Origin: Pseudomonas sp.
GTDB lineage: Bacteria; Pseudomonadota; Gammaproteobacteria; Pseudomonadales; Pseudomonadaceae
Direction: 5' to 3'
Length of the DNA: 64,000 bases
NCBI RefSeq assembly: GCF_030683065.1
Contig: NZ_JAUXMX010000037.1
Span: forward strand, 1-64,000
The translations under genes and the position numbers were made by a program. Positions within the stretch are counted from its first letter, which is position 1, and each line of letters opens with the position of its first letter. Below are positions 1 through 10,735 of the stretch, in pieces. The notes under the pieces were generated by a model. The model ran no database searches. It was not told where the DNA came from and was given only the letters and a program-made list of their open reading frames with translations.

Positions 1-1
1 G

Positions 2-457
2 GTGATTGTGCTGGATGGCGATGACTACCACGAGGCCCTGGTTGGCTGGTTCGACACGCAACCACCGCAACTCAGCCGCCTGCCGCGCGGTACTGAACTG
101 GCTGAGGTACTGGCGGACTCGGCCGCCCACCAACGCCTGGCATGGTTCACCAATAGCGTGCTGCGCTACGACCAGATCGGCGAACACCTGGTGGTCACCG
201 ACATACGCCTGGGCATGACCGGCATGCACCCGTTCCGCTTCGACTTTGCCAGCCAACACAACGGCGAATGGCAGATTCATGAGCAGATCAGTCGCTGGCC
301 ATCAGAGCTGACCGATCTGCGGCGCCTGCAAGTGCTGTGGCGACGCATTTGGCAACCGGACGTGCAGGTGCCCCTGACAGCATGGGCCAACGAACTGGGA
401 AAGCCCCTGCTCAGCGCCGCTCGGCAGGCCTGCGCCACCGAGCGTGATGACTGCTGA
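2..457 (+). CDS. C-terminal part of a metal-dependent hydrolase-like protein, 5' end outside the window
   Basis: ORF open at the window edge; the C-terminal sequence (WQPDVQVPLTAWANEL) resembles YdjM/DUF457-type membrane hydrolases; same tail recurs as a remnant at 6022-6108. Confidence 0.55.
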   Translation: MIVLDGDDYHEALVGWFDTQPPQLSRLPRGTELAEVLADSAAHQRLAWFTNSVLRYDQIGEHLVVTDIRLGMTGMHPFRFDFASQHNGEWQIHEQISRWPSELTDLRRLQVLWRRIWQPDVQVPLTAWANELGKPLLSAARQACATERDDC

Positions 458-721
458 CAGGCCCGCCGGCTTGTGTGCAGCACCGCTGATTCGCGACATC
501 CACCCAGCCCCAGCGCTCTTAGATCCAATGTTCATGCGCAAGGTCTGCAGCATCGGGTGGATGACGCTCTATCCATCCACCCATAGCGATGGCGGATGAA
601 AAAGGCGTCAGCTACGCGCCCCGATCCCCCTACACCGCTCTCGTAGCCCGGAGGCAATCCGGGAAGTTCGGCGTCTGTCAAACCGCTGCCGGATTGCGCA
701 AAGCCCTGGGTTGACTTGACT

Positions 722-931
722 TCAGGTACGGAACTGCGCGACCACGTCTTGCAACTCAAAGCCCAGGCGCGCCAGCTCAGCGCTGGAGGCGGCAGCGGCG
801 ATCTGCTGCAACTGAATCAGTAACGCGGTAACTGCTGCCAGACTGTCATGCAGCCGCTCGGCACGCTCGGTGCCTTGCTCGATAGCACCATTACGCTCCT
901 GTCGGCGCGCCTGGAGAAATTCCATATTCAC
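722..931 (-). pseudogene. Internally deleted methyl-accepting chemotaxis protein remnant
   Basis: 69-aa ORF fuses an MCP N-terminal segment (LQARRQERNGAIEQGTERAERLHDSLAAVTALL) to the extreme MCP C-terminus ([23 protein letters not shown]); both match the intact MCP at 6120-8075. Confidence 0.8.
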
Positions 932-936
932 GGCAG

Positions 937-1833
937 CTAGCTGGCAGGATCGACAAGCTGGTTGCCCAGGTAATCGAGAAAGCAGCTGATGCGCGAGGCC
1001 AGCGCGGTATTGCGGTAGTACACCGCGTGAATCGGCTGCCGCACCTCGACTGTTTCACGCAGCAGCAGTTGCACCAGCCCACCGCTGGCGCGGTCGGCTG
1101 CGGTCATAAAGTCCGACAGGCAAACGATCCCCACACCGGTCAACGCCAGTTGGCGCAAGGTCTCGCCGCTGGAGGCGCTAAGGCTCGGGGTGATGCTGTA
1201 GGCATCGCCCAAAGCATGGCGCAGCGGCCACTGGTTAAGGCTGTCAGGCTGGGTAAAGCCGAGCAGGCTATGCCGGCTCAGGTCCTCGACGCTTTTCGGC
1301 ATGCCATGAGCCTTGAGGTAGGCCGGGCTGGCGAGAATACGCAGGCGATTGCTGCCCAGCGGCCGCGCATGCAGGGTGGAATCGCGCAGCGGGCCGATGC
1401 GGATGGCGATATCGGTGCGCTGCTCCAGCAGGTCGATAATCTGGTCGCTACTGTGCAGCTCCAGCTGAATCTCCGGGTACTGCGCACGAAACCCCGCCAC
1501 CAGCGGCACCACCGCATGCAGCATAAAGGGTGCGGCAGCATTTACCCGCAAACGCCCGGCGGGCTTCTGCCGGCGCACTTGTATCTGCTCTTCAGCACTT
1601 TCCACCGCATCGAGAATCTTGCGCGCCTGGACCAGAAAGGCCTGGCCCTCCTCGGTCAGCTCCAGACGGCGCGTGGTGCGGCGCAACAGGGTGACATCGA
1701 GCTTTTCTTCCAGCCTGCTCAGGGCGCGACTCACACCGGACGCCGTCTGCGTCAGTTGTTGGGCAGCAGCACTGATCGAACCACAGTCCACCACGCTGAC
1801 AAAGGCCAGCAGTTCATCGAGGGTCGTTTTCAT
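937..1833 (-). CDS. LysR-family transcriptional regulator
   Basis: N-terminal HTH (LLAFVSVVDCGSISAAAQQLTQTASGVSRALSRLEEKL) and LysR substrate-binding domain; divergent from the MFS gene. Confidence 0.9.
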   Translation of the reverse strand: MKTTLDELLAFVSVVDCGSISAAAQQLTQTASGVSRALSRLEEKLDVTLLRRTTRRLELTEEGQAFLVQARKILDAVESAEEQIQVRRQKPAGRLRVNAAAPFMLHAVVPLVAGFRAQYPEIQLELHSSDQIIDLLEQRTDIAIRIGPLRDSTLHARPLGSNRLRILASPAYLKAHGMPKSVEDLSRHSLLGFTQPDSLNQWPLRHALGDAYSITPSLSASSGETLRQLALTGVGIVCLSDFMTAADRASGGLVQLLLRETVEVRQPIHAVYYRNTALASRISCFLDYLGNQLVDPAS

Positions 1834-1934
1834 TCATGCATATTAGTCAAATATCTTGTGCTGAAAACCCTATTTTTCTGCATGAGTGTTCCGGTGAGAC
1901 TGCGCGCCACACAACCCTCTGCGGAGTTTCCCCT

Positions 1935-3143
1935 ATGCCCATCGCCCTACTGGCGCTCACCCTCAGCGCTTTCGCCATCGGCACCACCGAGTTCGTGATC
2001 GTCGGCTTGCTGCCCACCATCGCCGCTGACCTAGGTGTCAGCCTGCCCTCTGCCGGCCTGTTGGTCAGTCTCTATGCCCTCGGTGTGGCTATCGGCGCGC
2101 CACTGCTTACCGCCCTCACCGGGAAGGTACCGCGCAAGTCACTGCTGCTCGGCCTGATGGTGCTGTTTACCACCGGCAACCTGCTGGCCTGGCAAGCACC
2201 CGGCTATGAATCACTGTTGATTGCGCGGATCGTCACCGGCCTGGCTCATGGGGTGTTCTTCTCCATCGGCTCGACCATCGCCACCAGCCTGGTCCCGAAA
2301 GAAAAAGCCGCCAGCGCGATTGCCATTATGTTCACCGGCCTGACAGTGGCCCTGGTCACAGGCGTGCCGTTGGGCACCTTTATCGGTCAGCATTTTGGCT
2401 GGCGCGAAACCTTCCTCGCGGTGTCCGCCCTGGGGGTAATCGCCTTTGTCGGCAGCCTGCTGTACGTGCCGAAGAACATTCAACACAACAAACCGGCCTC
2501 GGTACTTCAGCAACTGCAAGTGCTCAAACAACCACGCCTGCTGCTGGTGTACGCGATGACCGCCATCGGCTACGGCGGCACCTTCATTGCCTTCACCTTC
2601 CTTGCGCCGATCCTGCAGGACCTGGCCGGTTTCAGCGCTGGCAGCGTCAGCCTGGTGCTGCTGGTGTATGGCGTGTCTGTGGCCTTCGGCAATATCTGGG
2701 GCGGCAAACTGGCGGATAAACGTGGGCCGATCAGCGCACTGAAAATCATCTTCCTGCTGCTCGCCGCCGTGCTGTTTATGCTCACCTTTACCGCCCACAA
2801 TCCATGGCTAGCGCTGCTGACCGTGCTGCTCTGGGGCGCGGTGGCCTTCGGTAACGTGCCGGGCCTGCAGGTGTATGTGGTGCGCCAGGCCGAACATCAC
2901 ACACCGCACGCTGTGGATGTCGCGTCGGGCCTGAATATCGCTGCCTTCAACCTCGGCATCGCTGGCGGCGCCTGGGGTGGTGGGCTAATCGTTACCCATC
3001 TGGGACTGATCCATACCGCCTGGATCGGCGGCCTGGTAGTGCTGGTGGCGTACGCCCTGACCGTCTGGAGTGGTCATCTGGATCGCAAAAACCCACTGCC
3101 GCAACCGAGCAGCGGTAGCGTCACATTGGTCGCCGGCCACTGA
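1935..3143 (+). CDS. MFS transporter (arabinose-efflux/DHA1-like)
   Basis: MPIALLALTLSAFAIGTTEFVIVGLLPTIAADLGVS; multiple TM segments; start chosen at the ATG at 1935. Confidence 0.9.
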   Translation: MPIALLALTLSAFAIGTTEFVIVGLLPTIAADLGVSLPSAGLLVSLYALGVAIGAPLLTALTGKVPRKSLLLGLMVLFTTGNLLAWQAPGYESLLIARIVTGLAHGVFFSIGSTIATSLVPKEKAASAIAIMFTGLTVALVTGVPLGTFIGQHFGWRETFLAVSALGVIAFVGSLLYVPKNIQHNKPASVLQQLQVLKQPRLLLVYAMTAIGYGGTFIAFTFLAPILQDLAGFSAGSVSLVLLVYGVSVAFGNIWGGKLADKRGPISALKIIFLLLAAVLFMLTFTAHNPWLALLTVLLWGAVAFGNVPGLQVYVVRQAEHHTPHAVDVASGLNIAAFNLGIAGGAWGGGLIVTHLGLIHTAWIGGLVVLVAYALTVWSGHLDRKNPLPQPSSGSVTLVAGH

Positions 3144-3156
3144 GCCCGATCGGCGC

Positions 3157-3475
3157 TTAAAAGGTCGACCTTGCCGCGCCCTGCCTTGATCGTGCCGCGA
3201 ATGCTCTCGTCTTGCAGGCGGCGCTTTTTCGAACCAGGGGAGGCTTGGTCGAGCACCGGGTTTTTTCGGTTTTAGCGGCGCTGCGAATCAGCTCTGCCAG
3301 GCGCTCCAGCGCGTCGGCACGGCTCTGTTCCTGGTTGCGCCAACACGCCTTTGGCGGTGATGAGGCTGGCGCGCAACGCCAGCAGCCGCTCCCTGGAGAA
3401 CGGCGGTAAGCTGGACGCCTGGATGTCGAAGCGCAGATGTACCGCACGGGACACCCTATTGACGTTTTGCTCGCC
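3157..3475 (-). pseudogene. arfB: Frameshifted arfB/yaeJ-like ribosome-rescue hydrolase
   Basis: Three minus-strand frames together give an ArfB-like chain: GNPGEQNVNRVSRAVHLRFDIQASSLPPF..ERLLALR..ITAKGV / NQEQSRADALERLAELIRSA / GSKKRRLQDESIRGTIKAGRGKVD. At least two frameshifts and no proper start. Confidence 0.8.
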
Positions 3476-3567
3476 TGGGTTGCCAAGCGCCTATGGGCTT
3501 AAGCGCCGATGGCCTGACCCAAATACCGCAGGCCGTGACTAGCTGCCACGGCCTGCAGGCTTGCGCG

Positions 3568-5490
3568 TTAAACGCGGAAGCGGCTGACCAGCATTTGCAG
3601 TTGATTGCCCAAGCGCGCCAGTTCGGCACTGGAGGCGGCGGTCTCGTCACTGGCAGTGGCGGTTTGCTCGGAAATGTCGCGCACGCTGATGATGCTGCGG
3701 CTAATTTCCTCGGCCACCGCACTCTGCTCCTCGGCAGCAGCGGCGATCTGCTGGTTCATCGACTGAATATTGGACACCGCATGGGTGATGTTGCTCAACG
3801 AGTCGCCCGCCTTGCGCGTCAGTTCGACGCTGCTGTCGGTGAGGCTGCAGCTGTTGCGCATCGCTGCCGCCACCTGCTTGGTACCGTTCTGCAGACCGGC
3901 TATCAGCGCTTCGATTTCCTCGGTGGATTTCTGCGTGCGCTGGGCCAGGCCGCGTACCTCGTCGGCGACCACGGCGAAACCGCGCCCAGCCTCGCCGGCG
4001 CGCGCGGCCTCAATGGCGGCATTGAGCGCGAGCAGATTGGTCTGCTCGGCCACCGCTTTGATCACGTCCATCACGCTGCCAATCTTGTTGCTTTCTTGCT
4101 GTAGCCCATTCATGGCCTCGCTGGAACGGCTGACCTCGGCGGCCAAACGCTCGATCTGAGCGATCACCTCGCCCACTACCTTGTCGCCAAGGCGCGCCTG
4201 GCCGTCCGCCTCGTTGGCGGCCTGCGAAGCCTGTTCGGCGTTGCGCGCCACTTCCTGCACGGTGGCCGACATCTCATGCATGGCGGTGGCCACCTGGTCA
4301 GTCTCGCTTTTCTGGCTATTAGCGCCCGCACTGGTCTGCTCGGTCACGGCAGACAGCTCCTCGGCGGCACTGGCAATCTGCCCCACGCCATCACGGATAC
4401 CGCCGATCAACTCACGCAGGGTCGCGGCCATATGCTGGATACCTTGCTGCAACTGGCCCATCTCATCGCGACGGTCGACCTGCACACTGGCAGTCAGGTC
4501 ACCCTCGGCAATACGCTGCACCGCGCTCAGGGTGTCCTGCAGCGGACGGGTGATCTGGCGGGTAATAACCCAGGCGGCCAGCACACCGAAGAGCATCGCC
4601 AGCAGCGTGGCGCCGATCTGCAAGCTACGCGCCTGGGCGCTCTCGATGGCCAGGCGGTCCATCTGGAACTGGTACAGCGTCTCGCTGATACGCACGATCT
4701 CGCCCTGCTGCACGGTCATTTCCTGACGGGTACGCGCAATGTCGCCAGTGGCCAGTTTGAACGCCTGCAGCGTCTTCTGGTACTGACCCAATGCCGTTGC
4801 GATGCGGCGTACCACATCCTGCTGAGCGACGCCGAAGGCTTGCTCCAACGGGCCGAGACTGGCGTGGGCGGCGGCGATGCGCTCAACCAGCGCCTGCTCG
4901 GTTTGCGCATCTGGGGCGCTGTCGTAACGTTCAAGCAGGTAGCGCAGGCGCAGCAGCTCGCCCTGGGTGCGGGTTAGCGCCTGCAACTGGGCAAAACGGT
5001 CGCCGTCGTACTCCGGCAACAACTCCACACTGCGCTCCATGGCGCCCAGCAACTCGCCGAGTTGTTGCGTCTCGCCGGCTACCTCGCGCCGTGCAGCATC
5101 AGTAGCCGCATAGGCGGCGCGCATGCCACCGAGCGAGCGCTGGTAATCCTGGTTATAGCGATCCTGCTCCTGCAGCAGCTTGACGTTGACCGGATTGGTG
5201 AAACTGCCGAGCAACTTCTTCTGCTGCTGCAAATAGATATCGAGGTTGCTCAGTACGCGATCGCTGCTCGCTGCATCGCCCTTGGCCAGCATGAACTGCA
5301 GGCGGGCAATGCGCAGATTGGTCAGGGTGGTGTTGAGCTGGGTGATATCGCTCATCCAGGTACTGCGCTGGATAAGGCTACCCAGACCGGACCAGGCGAC
5401 CCATGCCAGGGCGAGAGTCAGGGCCAGCACCAGGCCGAAGCCGAGGGCCAGCTTACGGGTGACACTAAGGTTGGCAAACCAGGTGTTCAT
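3568..5490 (-). CDS. Methyl-accepting chemotaxis protein
   Basis: 640 aa; N-terminal TM, periplasmic helical domain, HAMP, and MCP signalling tip ([38 protein letters not shown]). Confidence 0.95.
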   Translation of the reverse strand: MNTWFANLSVTRKLALGFGLVLALTLALAWVAWSGLGSLIQRSTWMSDITQLNTTLTNLRIARLQFMLAKGDAASSDRVLSNLDIYLQQQKKLLGSFTNPVNVKLLQEQDRYNQDYQRSLGGMRAAYAATDAARREVAGETQQLGELLGAMERSVELLPEYDGDRFAQLQALTRTQGELLRLRYLLERYDSAPDAQTEQALVERIAAAHASLGPLEQAFGVAQQDVVRRIATALGQYQKTLQAFKLATGDIARTRQEMTVQQGEIVRISETLYQFQMDRLAIESAQARSLQIGATLLAMLFGVLAAWVITRQITRPLQDTLSAVQRIAEGDLTASVQVDRRDEMGQLQQGIQHMAATLRELIGGIRDGVGQIASAAEELSAVTEQTSAGANSQKSETDQVATAMHEMSATVQEVARNAEQASQAANEADGQARLGDKVVGEVIAQIERLAAEVSRSSEAMNGLQQESNKIGSVMDVIKAVAEQTNLLALNAAIEAARAGEAGRGFAVVADEVRGLAQRTQKSTEEIEALIAGLQNGTKQVAAAMRNSCSLTDSSVELTRKAGDSLSNITHAVSNIQSMNQQIAAAAEEQSAVAEEISRSIISVRDISEQTATASDETAASSAELARLGNQLQMLVSRFRV

Positions 5491-5681
5491 GAAAATTCTC
5501 CAGCTGTGACTAAGACAGGCCGTTCAGGTTTCGCTGGAGAATTATTGTTGTTGAAGCCAGCACAAGGGCTGTGCTGACGCCCTCACACGGGGTTGCGGCA
5601 CAAAAGTGGTATGCGTGCCCGTAACAATCCACAAACAGTTTGTCGCCGGCATTGGGCTGGACTCGCGCCGGTTCCGCATTT

Positions 5682-5940
5682 TTACGGTGCGACGGCTGGC
5701 TGATTCCGACGCTGAATGCGCTTCAGCTCACCTGAGTGGCGCAGCCGCTCCAGAGCACTGGCCCAGGCAGCTACCCGCTCACCGTCACCATCGAGACTGA
5801 AGGCGATATACAGCGATGCGCGATAGGCGTCTGCCGCAGCGTGCCGGGGGCGATGTTCAACGGGTGGCTGCAGTAAGCCTCCCCCGCACCGGGGTCACCG
5901 ATGATGATCCCGGTGCGCCCGGCCAGCAGCATAAGGTAGA
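5682..5940 (-). pseudogene. Remnant of a periplasmic solute-binding protein
   Basis: Minus-strand frames give LYLMLLAGRTGIIIGDPGAGEAYCSHPLNIAP and, after a frameshift, DAYRASLYIAFSLDGDGERVAAWASALERLRHSGELKRIQRR*, which resembles the end of an SBP_bac_3 protein. Confidence 0.5.
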
Positions 5941-6021
5941 GCTACTGACTCGCGGCGGCACTTCGCCCAGCGCCTGACGATGGCCGCGGCTACTTCTAAC
6001 GCCAGCAGCTGTCTTGATCGC

Positions 6022-6108
6022 ACCTGGCAACCCGAAATTCAAGTGCCGTTACTGGCCTGGACCAATGAACTGCGTAAAGCGCCGCTGACCAGCAGCGGCG
6101 TGCAATAA
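6022..6108 (+). pseudogene. C-terminal remnant of the hydrolase seen at 2-457
   Basis: TWQPEIQVPLLAWTNELRKAPLTSSGVQ* aligns with RIWQPDVQVPLTAWANELGKPLLSAARQ of ORF 2-457. Confidence 0.75.
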
Positions 6109-6119
6109 CAGCGTTCTGA

Positions 6120-8075
6120 TCAGGTACGGAACTGCGCGACCAAGTCTTGCAACTCAACGCCCAGACGCGCCAGCTCAGCGCTGGAGGCGGCAGTTTGCTC
6201 GCTGGCTGTGGCACTCTGCTCACCGATATCGCGTACCCGGGTCACGCTTTCACTGATGGTTTCTGCCACTGCGCTCTGCTCTTCGGCGGCGGCGGCGATC
6301 TGCTGATTCATCTGCTCGATGGTGCTCACCGCCTGGGTGATACGGCCCAGAGCGGCGCCGGCTTCGCCAGCCAGGGCGACTGTGCGCTGAGTCAGCTTAC
6401 GGCTGCTTTCCATCTGCTCGACCGCACCACCCGCCATACGCTGCAGGCTGCCGATCAGGCCTTCGATTTCTTCCGTGGAGTCGTGAGTGCGCCGCGCCAG
6501 TGCCCGTACTTCGTCGGCGACCACAGCAAAACCGCGGCCCTGATCCCCGGCCCGAGCTGCCTCGATGGCCGCATTGAGCGCCAGTAGATTGGTTTGCTCG
6601 GCGACCGCACGAATTACCTCCAAGACACTGCCGATACGCGCACTTTCCTGGTTTAACGCCTGAATCGCTGCTGCCGACTGATCGACCTCCAACGCCAGAC
6701 TGCCAATCTGCGCCACCGCCTGCTGCACCACCTGATTGCCCTGCTGCGCCTCACGGTCGGCGTCGCGGGCGGCCATGGACGCCTGCTCGGCGTTCTGCGC
6801 CACTTCCTGCACGGTGGCCGCCATCTGGTGCATGGCAGTGGCTGTCTGTTCGGTTTCCTGACGCTGACGCTGCACCCCGGCGCTGGTTTGCGCGGTGATC
6901 GCCGACAGCTGCTCAGCCGCTGCGGCAATCTGGCTGACGCTGCCACCAATTCGCCCGACCAGGCTGCGCAAGCTGCTGGTCATGGCCTGCATGGCTGCCA
7001 ACAACTGGCCAAGCTCGTCGCGGCGATTAAGCGGTAAGTCCTGGCTGAGGTCGCCTTGGGCGATTCGCTGGGCGAAGGCAACGCTCTGGCGCAAGGGTAT
7101 GATTATCGAACGGGTGATCAACCACGCCGCCAGTAGACCGAAAATCACTGCAGCCGCGCTCATGCCGGCGAGCAGCAGCATGGCTTGGCGACTGCCGGCA
7201 GCCATGCGCTGCTCTTCTGCGGCTTGCGCTGCCTCGGCCAGACCGAGCACTGCCCGTGCGCGCTCGATCATGGCGGTTTCAGTGGTGCGGCTTTGTTCGC
7301 GAACCTGCTGGTAATAACCGAAGGAGCGCTGGTAGGTAGTCAACGATTGCAAAGCCGTTTCGATCGACGCTTTCTGCTCATCGTTAAGCCACACCATCAG
7401 GCTGCGGGCGACACTCTGCAGATCCTCGCTGACGTAGGCCCACTCTTCCAACGCCGCGGCCGAACTGTCGATGATGAACAGGCTCTCCTGCCCACGCAGA
7501 TCAAGCATGCGCTTGCTCATGCCAGATGCCGTTTCAGCCAGCGTCAGTGGGTCGCTGCCACGCAGCCGGTCACCCTGCAGGCGTAATTCACGCACGGCGT
7601 CGTACATATCCAGCTCAAGCGTCTCGAACTGGTCACGCGTTTCGGCTGCAGCATCGCTCATGTCCTGGCGCGCCGCGCTCGCCCGGCTCTGCAGGTCGAC
7701 ATAGGTATCGAACTGGGTCAGGTAGTCGGCAACTGCCTGCTGCATGGTCTGATAATGCTTGGCTTGCGCCGCCGGGACGCCCTGCTCTAACCGCGCCAGC
7801 AGCTCTGTAACTGCCGCCAGGCTCTTGTGCACTCGCTCGGCACTCTCGGTGCTTTGCTCGATGGCGAAACCGCGCTCCAGCCGGCGCGCCTGGAGAATCT
7901 CCGTATTCACGGCCGCCAACTGCCCGGTCAGGTTATGCCCTTGCAGGATGGTCTGCACCGCGATGAAGCCGCTAACGGCCACAGCAATGGTCAGCAACAA
8001 GACCAGGGCGAAGCCACAAAGCAACTTCTTGCTCACGGCAAGATCGGTGAACAGGCGGGAAGCAGTCTGCAACAT
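6120..8075 (-). CDS. Methyl-accepting chemotaxis protein
   Basis: Start [23 protein letters not shown] and MCP signalling domain ([38 protein letters not shown]). Confidence 0.95.
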   Translation of the reverse strand: MLQTASRLFTDLAVSKKLLCGFALVLLLTIAVAVSGFIAVQTILQGHNLTGQLAAVNTEILQARRLERGFAIEQSTESAERVHKSLAAVTELLARLEQGVPAAQAKHYQTMQQAVADYLTQFDTYVDLQSRASAARQDMSDAAAETRDQFETLELDMYDAVRELRLQGDRLRGSDPLTLAETASGMSKRMLDLRGQESLFIIDSSAAALEEWAYVSEDLQSVARSLMVWLNDEQKASIETALQSLTTYQRSFGYYQQVREQSRTTETAMIERARAVLGLAEAAQAAEEQRMAAGSRQAMLLLAGMSAAAVIFGLLAAWLITRSIIIPLRQSVAFAQRIAQGDLSQDLPLNRRDELGQLLAAMQAMTSSLRSLVGRIGGSVSQIAAAAEQLSAITAQTSAGVQRQRQETEQTATAMHQMAATVQEVAQNAEQASMAARDADREAQQGNQVVQQAVAQIGSLALEVDQSAAAIQALNQESARIGSVLEVIRAVAEQTNLLALNAAIEAARAGDQGRGFAVVADEVRALARRTHDSTEEIEGLIGSLQRMAGGAVEQMESSRKLTQRTVALAGEAGAALGRITQAVSTIEQMNQQIAAAAEEQSAVAETISESVTRVRDIGEQSATASEQTAASSAELARLGVELQDLVAQFRT

Positions 8076-8406
8076 ACGCGTAACTCCATTATTGTTATTC
8101 GACACGCCAGCCCGCCTTTGCGCAGAGGGGTGGCTGGCATGCAGATGCACGACATCGACGTTTCAAGCCCAAAACATCGCAACCCTTGTGCCAGCTTTGA
8201 CTTTCGCCTCTCTTTATCATCGGCCGCCAACTGCAAAGCATTAAGACAGAGGGCCTGCAAGGATGCGCGAGCAAGCGGGCAAGACCCTGCCAACCCCTCG
8301 CGCAATCAGCCTAACCGGCTGCTTTCCGCCGATAACCACCTTAAAATGGCGACTATTCGCCATATTAGCGGCGCCAGATATTCGTCAATTCAAATCCCGT
8401 ACGCAT

Positions 8407-8440
8407 AAAAAAGGGCGCACGATTCAATGTCGGGCGCCCC
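8407..8440 (-). terminator. Rho-independent terminator downstream of the NSS transporter gene
   Basis: Minus-strand GGGCGC...GCGCCC stem followed by a TTTTTT run (AAAAAA at 8407-8412 on the plus strand). Confidence 0.8.
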
Positions 8441-8463
8441 TTGTTGTCGATCTGATCCAGAAC

Positions 8464-9924
8464 TTAGCGGCCGGCGAGTACCGGCAACACACGTGGCCGC
8501 AGCACCTCGCCAAGCACTGTAAGCAGACCGATGGCACCGACGATCCAGTACCACTCGGTGACCGGGTCGAAGCCGAGCCAACCGAGCGCGTGCAGGAACA
8601 CCACCATGATCAGCACCGGACTGACGTAGCGCACCATGAACAACCAGAGGGCATAGCCCAGCGGCGGCAGGCCCAGTTCGTCGCGCATGATTTCGTCGCG
8701 CAGCGCATAGCCCGCCAGGCAGACCAGGAAAATCCCGCCAAGGGGCATCATCCAGCGCGATGTCAGGTAATCCAGCCAGTCGAAGAGGTTCTTGCCCAGC
8801 GGCGTCCAGCCGGCCATCAGGTTGAACGAAAGCATGGCCAGCAGGCTGATCACCAGCAGCACGCCGCCAGCCAGTACCGCAGATTTCATGCGGCTGATGC
8901 CGTGCTTCTCGTTTAGGTAGGCCACCGTGGCTTCGATCATGGAAATCGCTGAGGTCAGCGCGGCGATCGACACCATGGCGAAGAACAACACCCCGAACGC
9001 GGTGCCAAACGGCATCTGCTGGAAGGCCAGCGGCAGGCTCATGAAAATCAAACCTGGCCCTGCTCCCGGACTCATGCCATTGGCAAAGATAATCGGGAAA
9101 ATCGCCAGACCGGCGAGCAGCGCGACGCTGGTGTCGCACAAGGCAACGACGAATGTGGTGCGGGCAATTGACTGGCCATCGGGAATATAGGAGCCGTAGG
9201 TGAGAATCGCCCCGGAGGCCAGACTGAGGGTGAAGAAGGCATGCCCCAACGCGGCGAGCAGGGCCTCGCCGGTGATCTTCGAGGCGTCGAAGCTGAACAG
9301 AAAATCGAAGCCGGCGCTGAAGCCGCCGCTGGTAAAGGCATAGCCCACCAGCACCAGCAGCATTACGGCCAGGCCAGGCATCATCCAGCGCACCGCATTC
9401 TCAATGCCCTGTTGCACCCCCTTGGCTACAATCGCCAGGGTCAACAGCGACACCAGCACGCTCCAGCCGCCGAGTTGCCAAGGATTGGCATTGTGTTGAC
9501 TAAACACCTGACCGAGGGTGTCGACGCTGGTGGCTGCCAGCGAGCCGTCGAGCATCTTCCACGTGTAGGCGAAAGCCCAGCCAGCCACCACCACGTAGAA
9601 ACACAGAATCATAAAGCCGGCCAGCATGGCCATGCCGCCCACCGCCTTCCACAGTGGATTGCCGCTGCTCTCGCGCACCACCCGGCCGATGGCGTCGATC
9701 GGGCTGCCACGCCCACGACGGCCGATAGCGATCTCGGTCATCATCACCGGAATACCAATCGCCAGAATGCAGGCCAGGTACATCAATACAAACGCACCAC
9801 CGCCGTACTCGCCGGTGATGTAGGGGAATTTCCAGATATTGCCCAGGCCCACGGCGGAGCCGGTTGCAGCGAGGATAAAGCCCCAGCGCGAGAGCCAGAG
9901 GTTCTTCGGTTTTTCACGGGTCAT
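8464..9924 (-). CDS. Sodium-dependent transporter, NSS/SNF family
   Basis: WGFILAATGSAVGLGNIWKFPYITGEYGGGAFVLMYL is the NSS family signature; 486 aa, multi-TM. Confidence 0.95.
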   Translation of the reverse strand: MTREKPKNLWLSRWGFILAATGSAVGLGNIWKFPYITGEYGGGAFVLMYLACILAIGIPVMMTEIAIGRRGRGSPIDAIGRVVRESSGNPLWKAVGGMAMLAGFMILCFYVVVAGWAFAYTWKMLDGSLAATSVDTLGQVFSQHNANPWQLGGWSVLVSLLTLAIVAKGVQQGIENAVRWMMPGLAVMLLVLVGYAFTSGGFSAGFDFLFSFDASKITGEALLAALGHAFFTLSLASGAILTYGSYIPDGQSIARTTFVVALCDTSVALLAGLAIFPIIFANGMSPGAGPGLIFMSLPLAFQQMPFGTAFGVLFFAMVSIAALTSAISMIEATVAYLNEKHGISRMKSAVLAGGVLLVISLLAMLSFNLMAGWTPLGKNLFDWLDYLTSRWMMPLGGIFLVCLAGYALRDEIMRDELGLPPLGYALWLFMVRYVSPVLIMVVFLHALGWLGFDPVTEWYWIVGAIGLLTVLGEVLRPRVLPVLAGR

Positions 9925-9952
9925 GCGTCACCTGCTTGTTTTTATCTGTGAC

Positions 9953-9987
9953 GAAAAAGAACCCGCCGCGCTTGTGGCGCGGCGGAA
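9953..9987 (-). terminator. Rho-independent terminator downstream of maiA
   Basis: CCGCCGCGCcacaaGCGCGGCGG stem followed by GTTCTTTTT on the minus strand. Confidence 0.8.
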
Positions 9988-10050
9988 TGAGCAGGCCTGG
10001 ATAAAAGCCGGGTTTCGCCAAACCCGCGCAGCGTCAAGCGCGGTGCGAGG

Positions 10051-10701
10051 TTATTGGGCGTCGGGTTGCACCTCAGGCGCCGCCTGTTGGAAGGCATCCA
10101 GAGATTCACAACGCGCCGCCATGGCGAGAATGCGCGGGTACGCATCGAGGTCACAGTTAAAACGGCGGGCATTATACAACTGTGGAACCAGACAGGCTTC
10201 CAGATATCCAGGCCGCTCACCGAGGGACAGCCGATCATTGAACACCGCCAGCCCGGCTTCGACCGCAGCCAGGCCATTGTGCGTCCAATGCCGATACCAG
10301 GCGTCTTTCCCTGCCTCGCTGACCCCCAACTCGCCGGTCAGATATTGCAGCACCCGCAGGTTATTCAGCGGGTGGATATCGCAAGCGATATGCAGGGCCA
10401 GGGCACGCACCTGGGCGCGCTTGGCAGGGTCGTTGGGCAACAGCGCGGGTAGCGGAAACACGTCGTCGAGGTATTCGAGAATCGCCAGCGATTGGGCGAT
10501 ACGCACCCCGCCATTGCCTTCGTCCACTAGCAGCGGCAGCAATTGCTGCGGATTAAGCGCCTGGTACTCGGCCGCATGCTGCTGGCCGCCATCCTTGACC
10601 AGATGCACGGGCACTTGCTGGTAGGCCAGGCCCTTGAGATTAAGGGCAATACGCACTCGGTAGGCGGCGCTGGAGCGCCAGTAAGAATATAGAGTCAGCA
10701 T
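10051..10701 (-). CDS. maiA: Maleylacetoacetate isomerase (zeta-class GST)
   Basis: MLTLYSYWRSSAAYRVRIALNLKGLAYQQVPVHL; SSxxYRVRIALNLK motif; sits in the hmgA/hpd cluster. Confidence 0.93.
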   Translation of the reverse strand: MLTLYSYWRSSAAYRVRIALNLKGLAYQQVPVHLVKDGGQQHAAEYQALNPQQLLPLLVDEGNGGVRIAQSLAILEYLDDVFPLPALLPNDPAKRAQVRALALHIACDIHPLNNLRVLQYLTGELGVSEAGKDAWYRHWTHNGLAAVEAGLAVFNDRLSLGERPGYLEACLVPQLYNARRFNCDLDAYPRILAMAARCESLDAFQQAAPEVQPDAQ

Positions 10702-10735
10702 GCAAGCTCCTTTGGCGACCTAACCAAGAGCGAAA

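Noticed and set aside
640-670. GTAGCCCGGAGGCAATCCGGGA motif (similar to 61853-61875)
   Set aside because: Looks like a common Pseudomonas intergenic repeat fragment; too short and generic to call as a specific feature.
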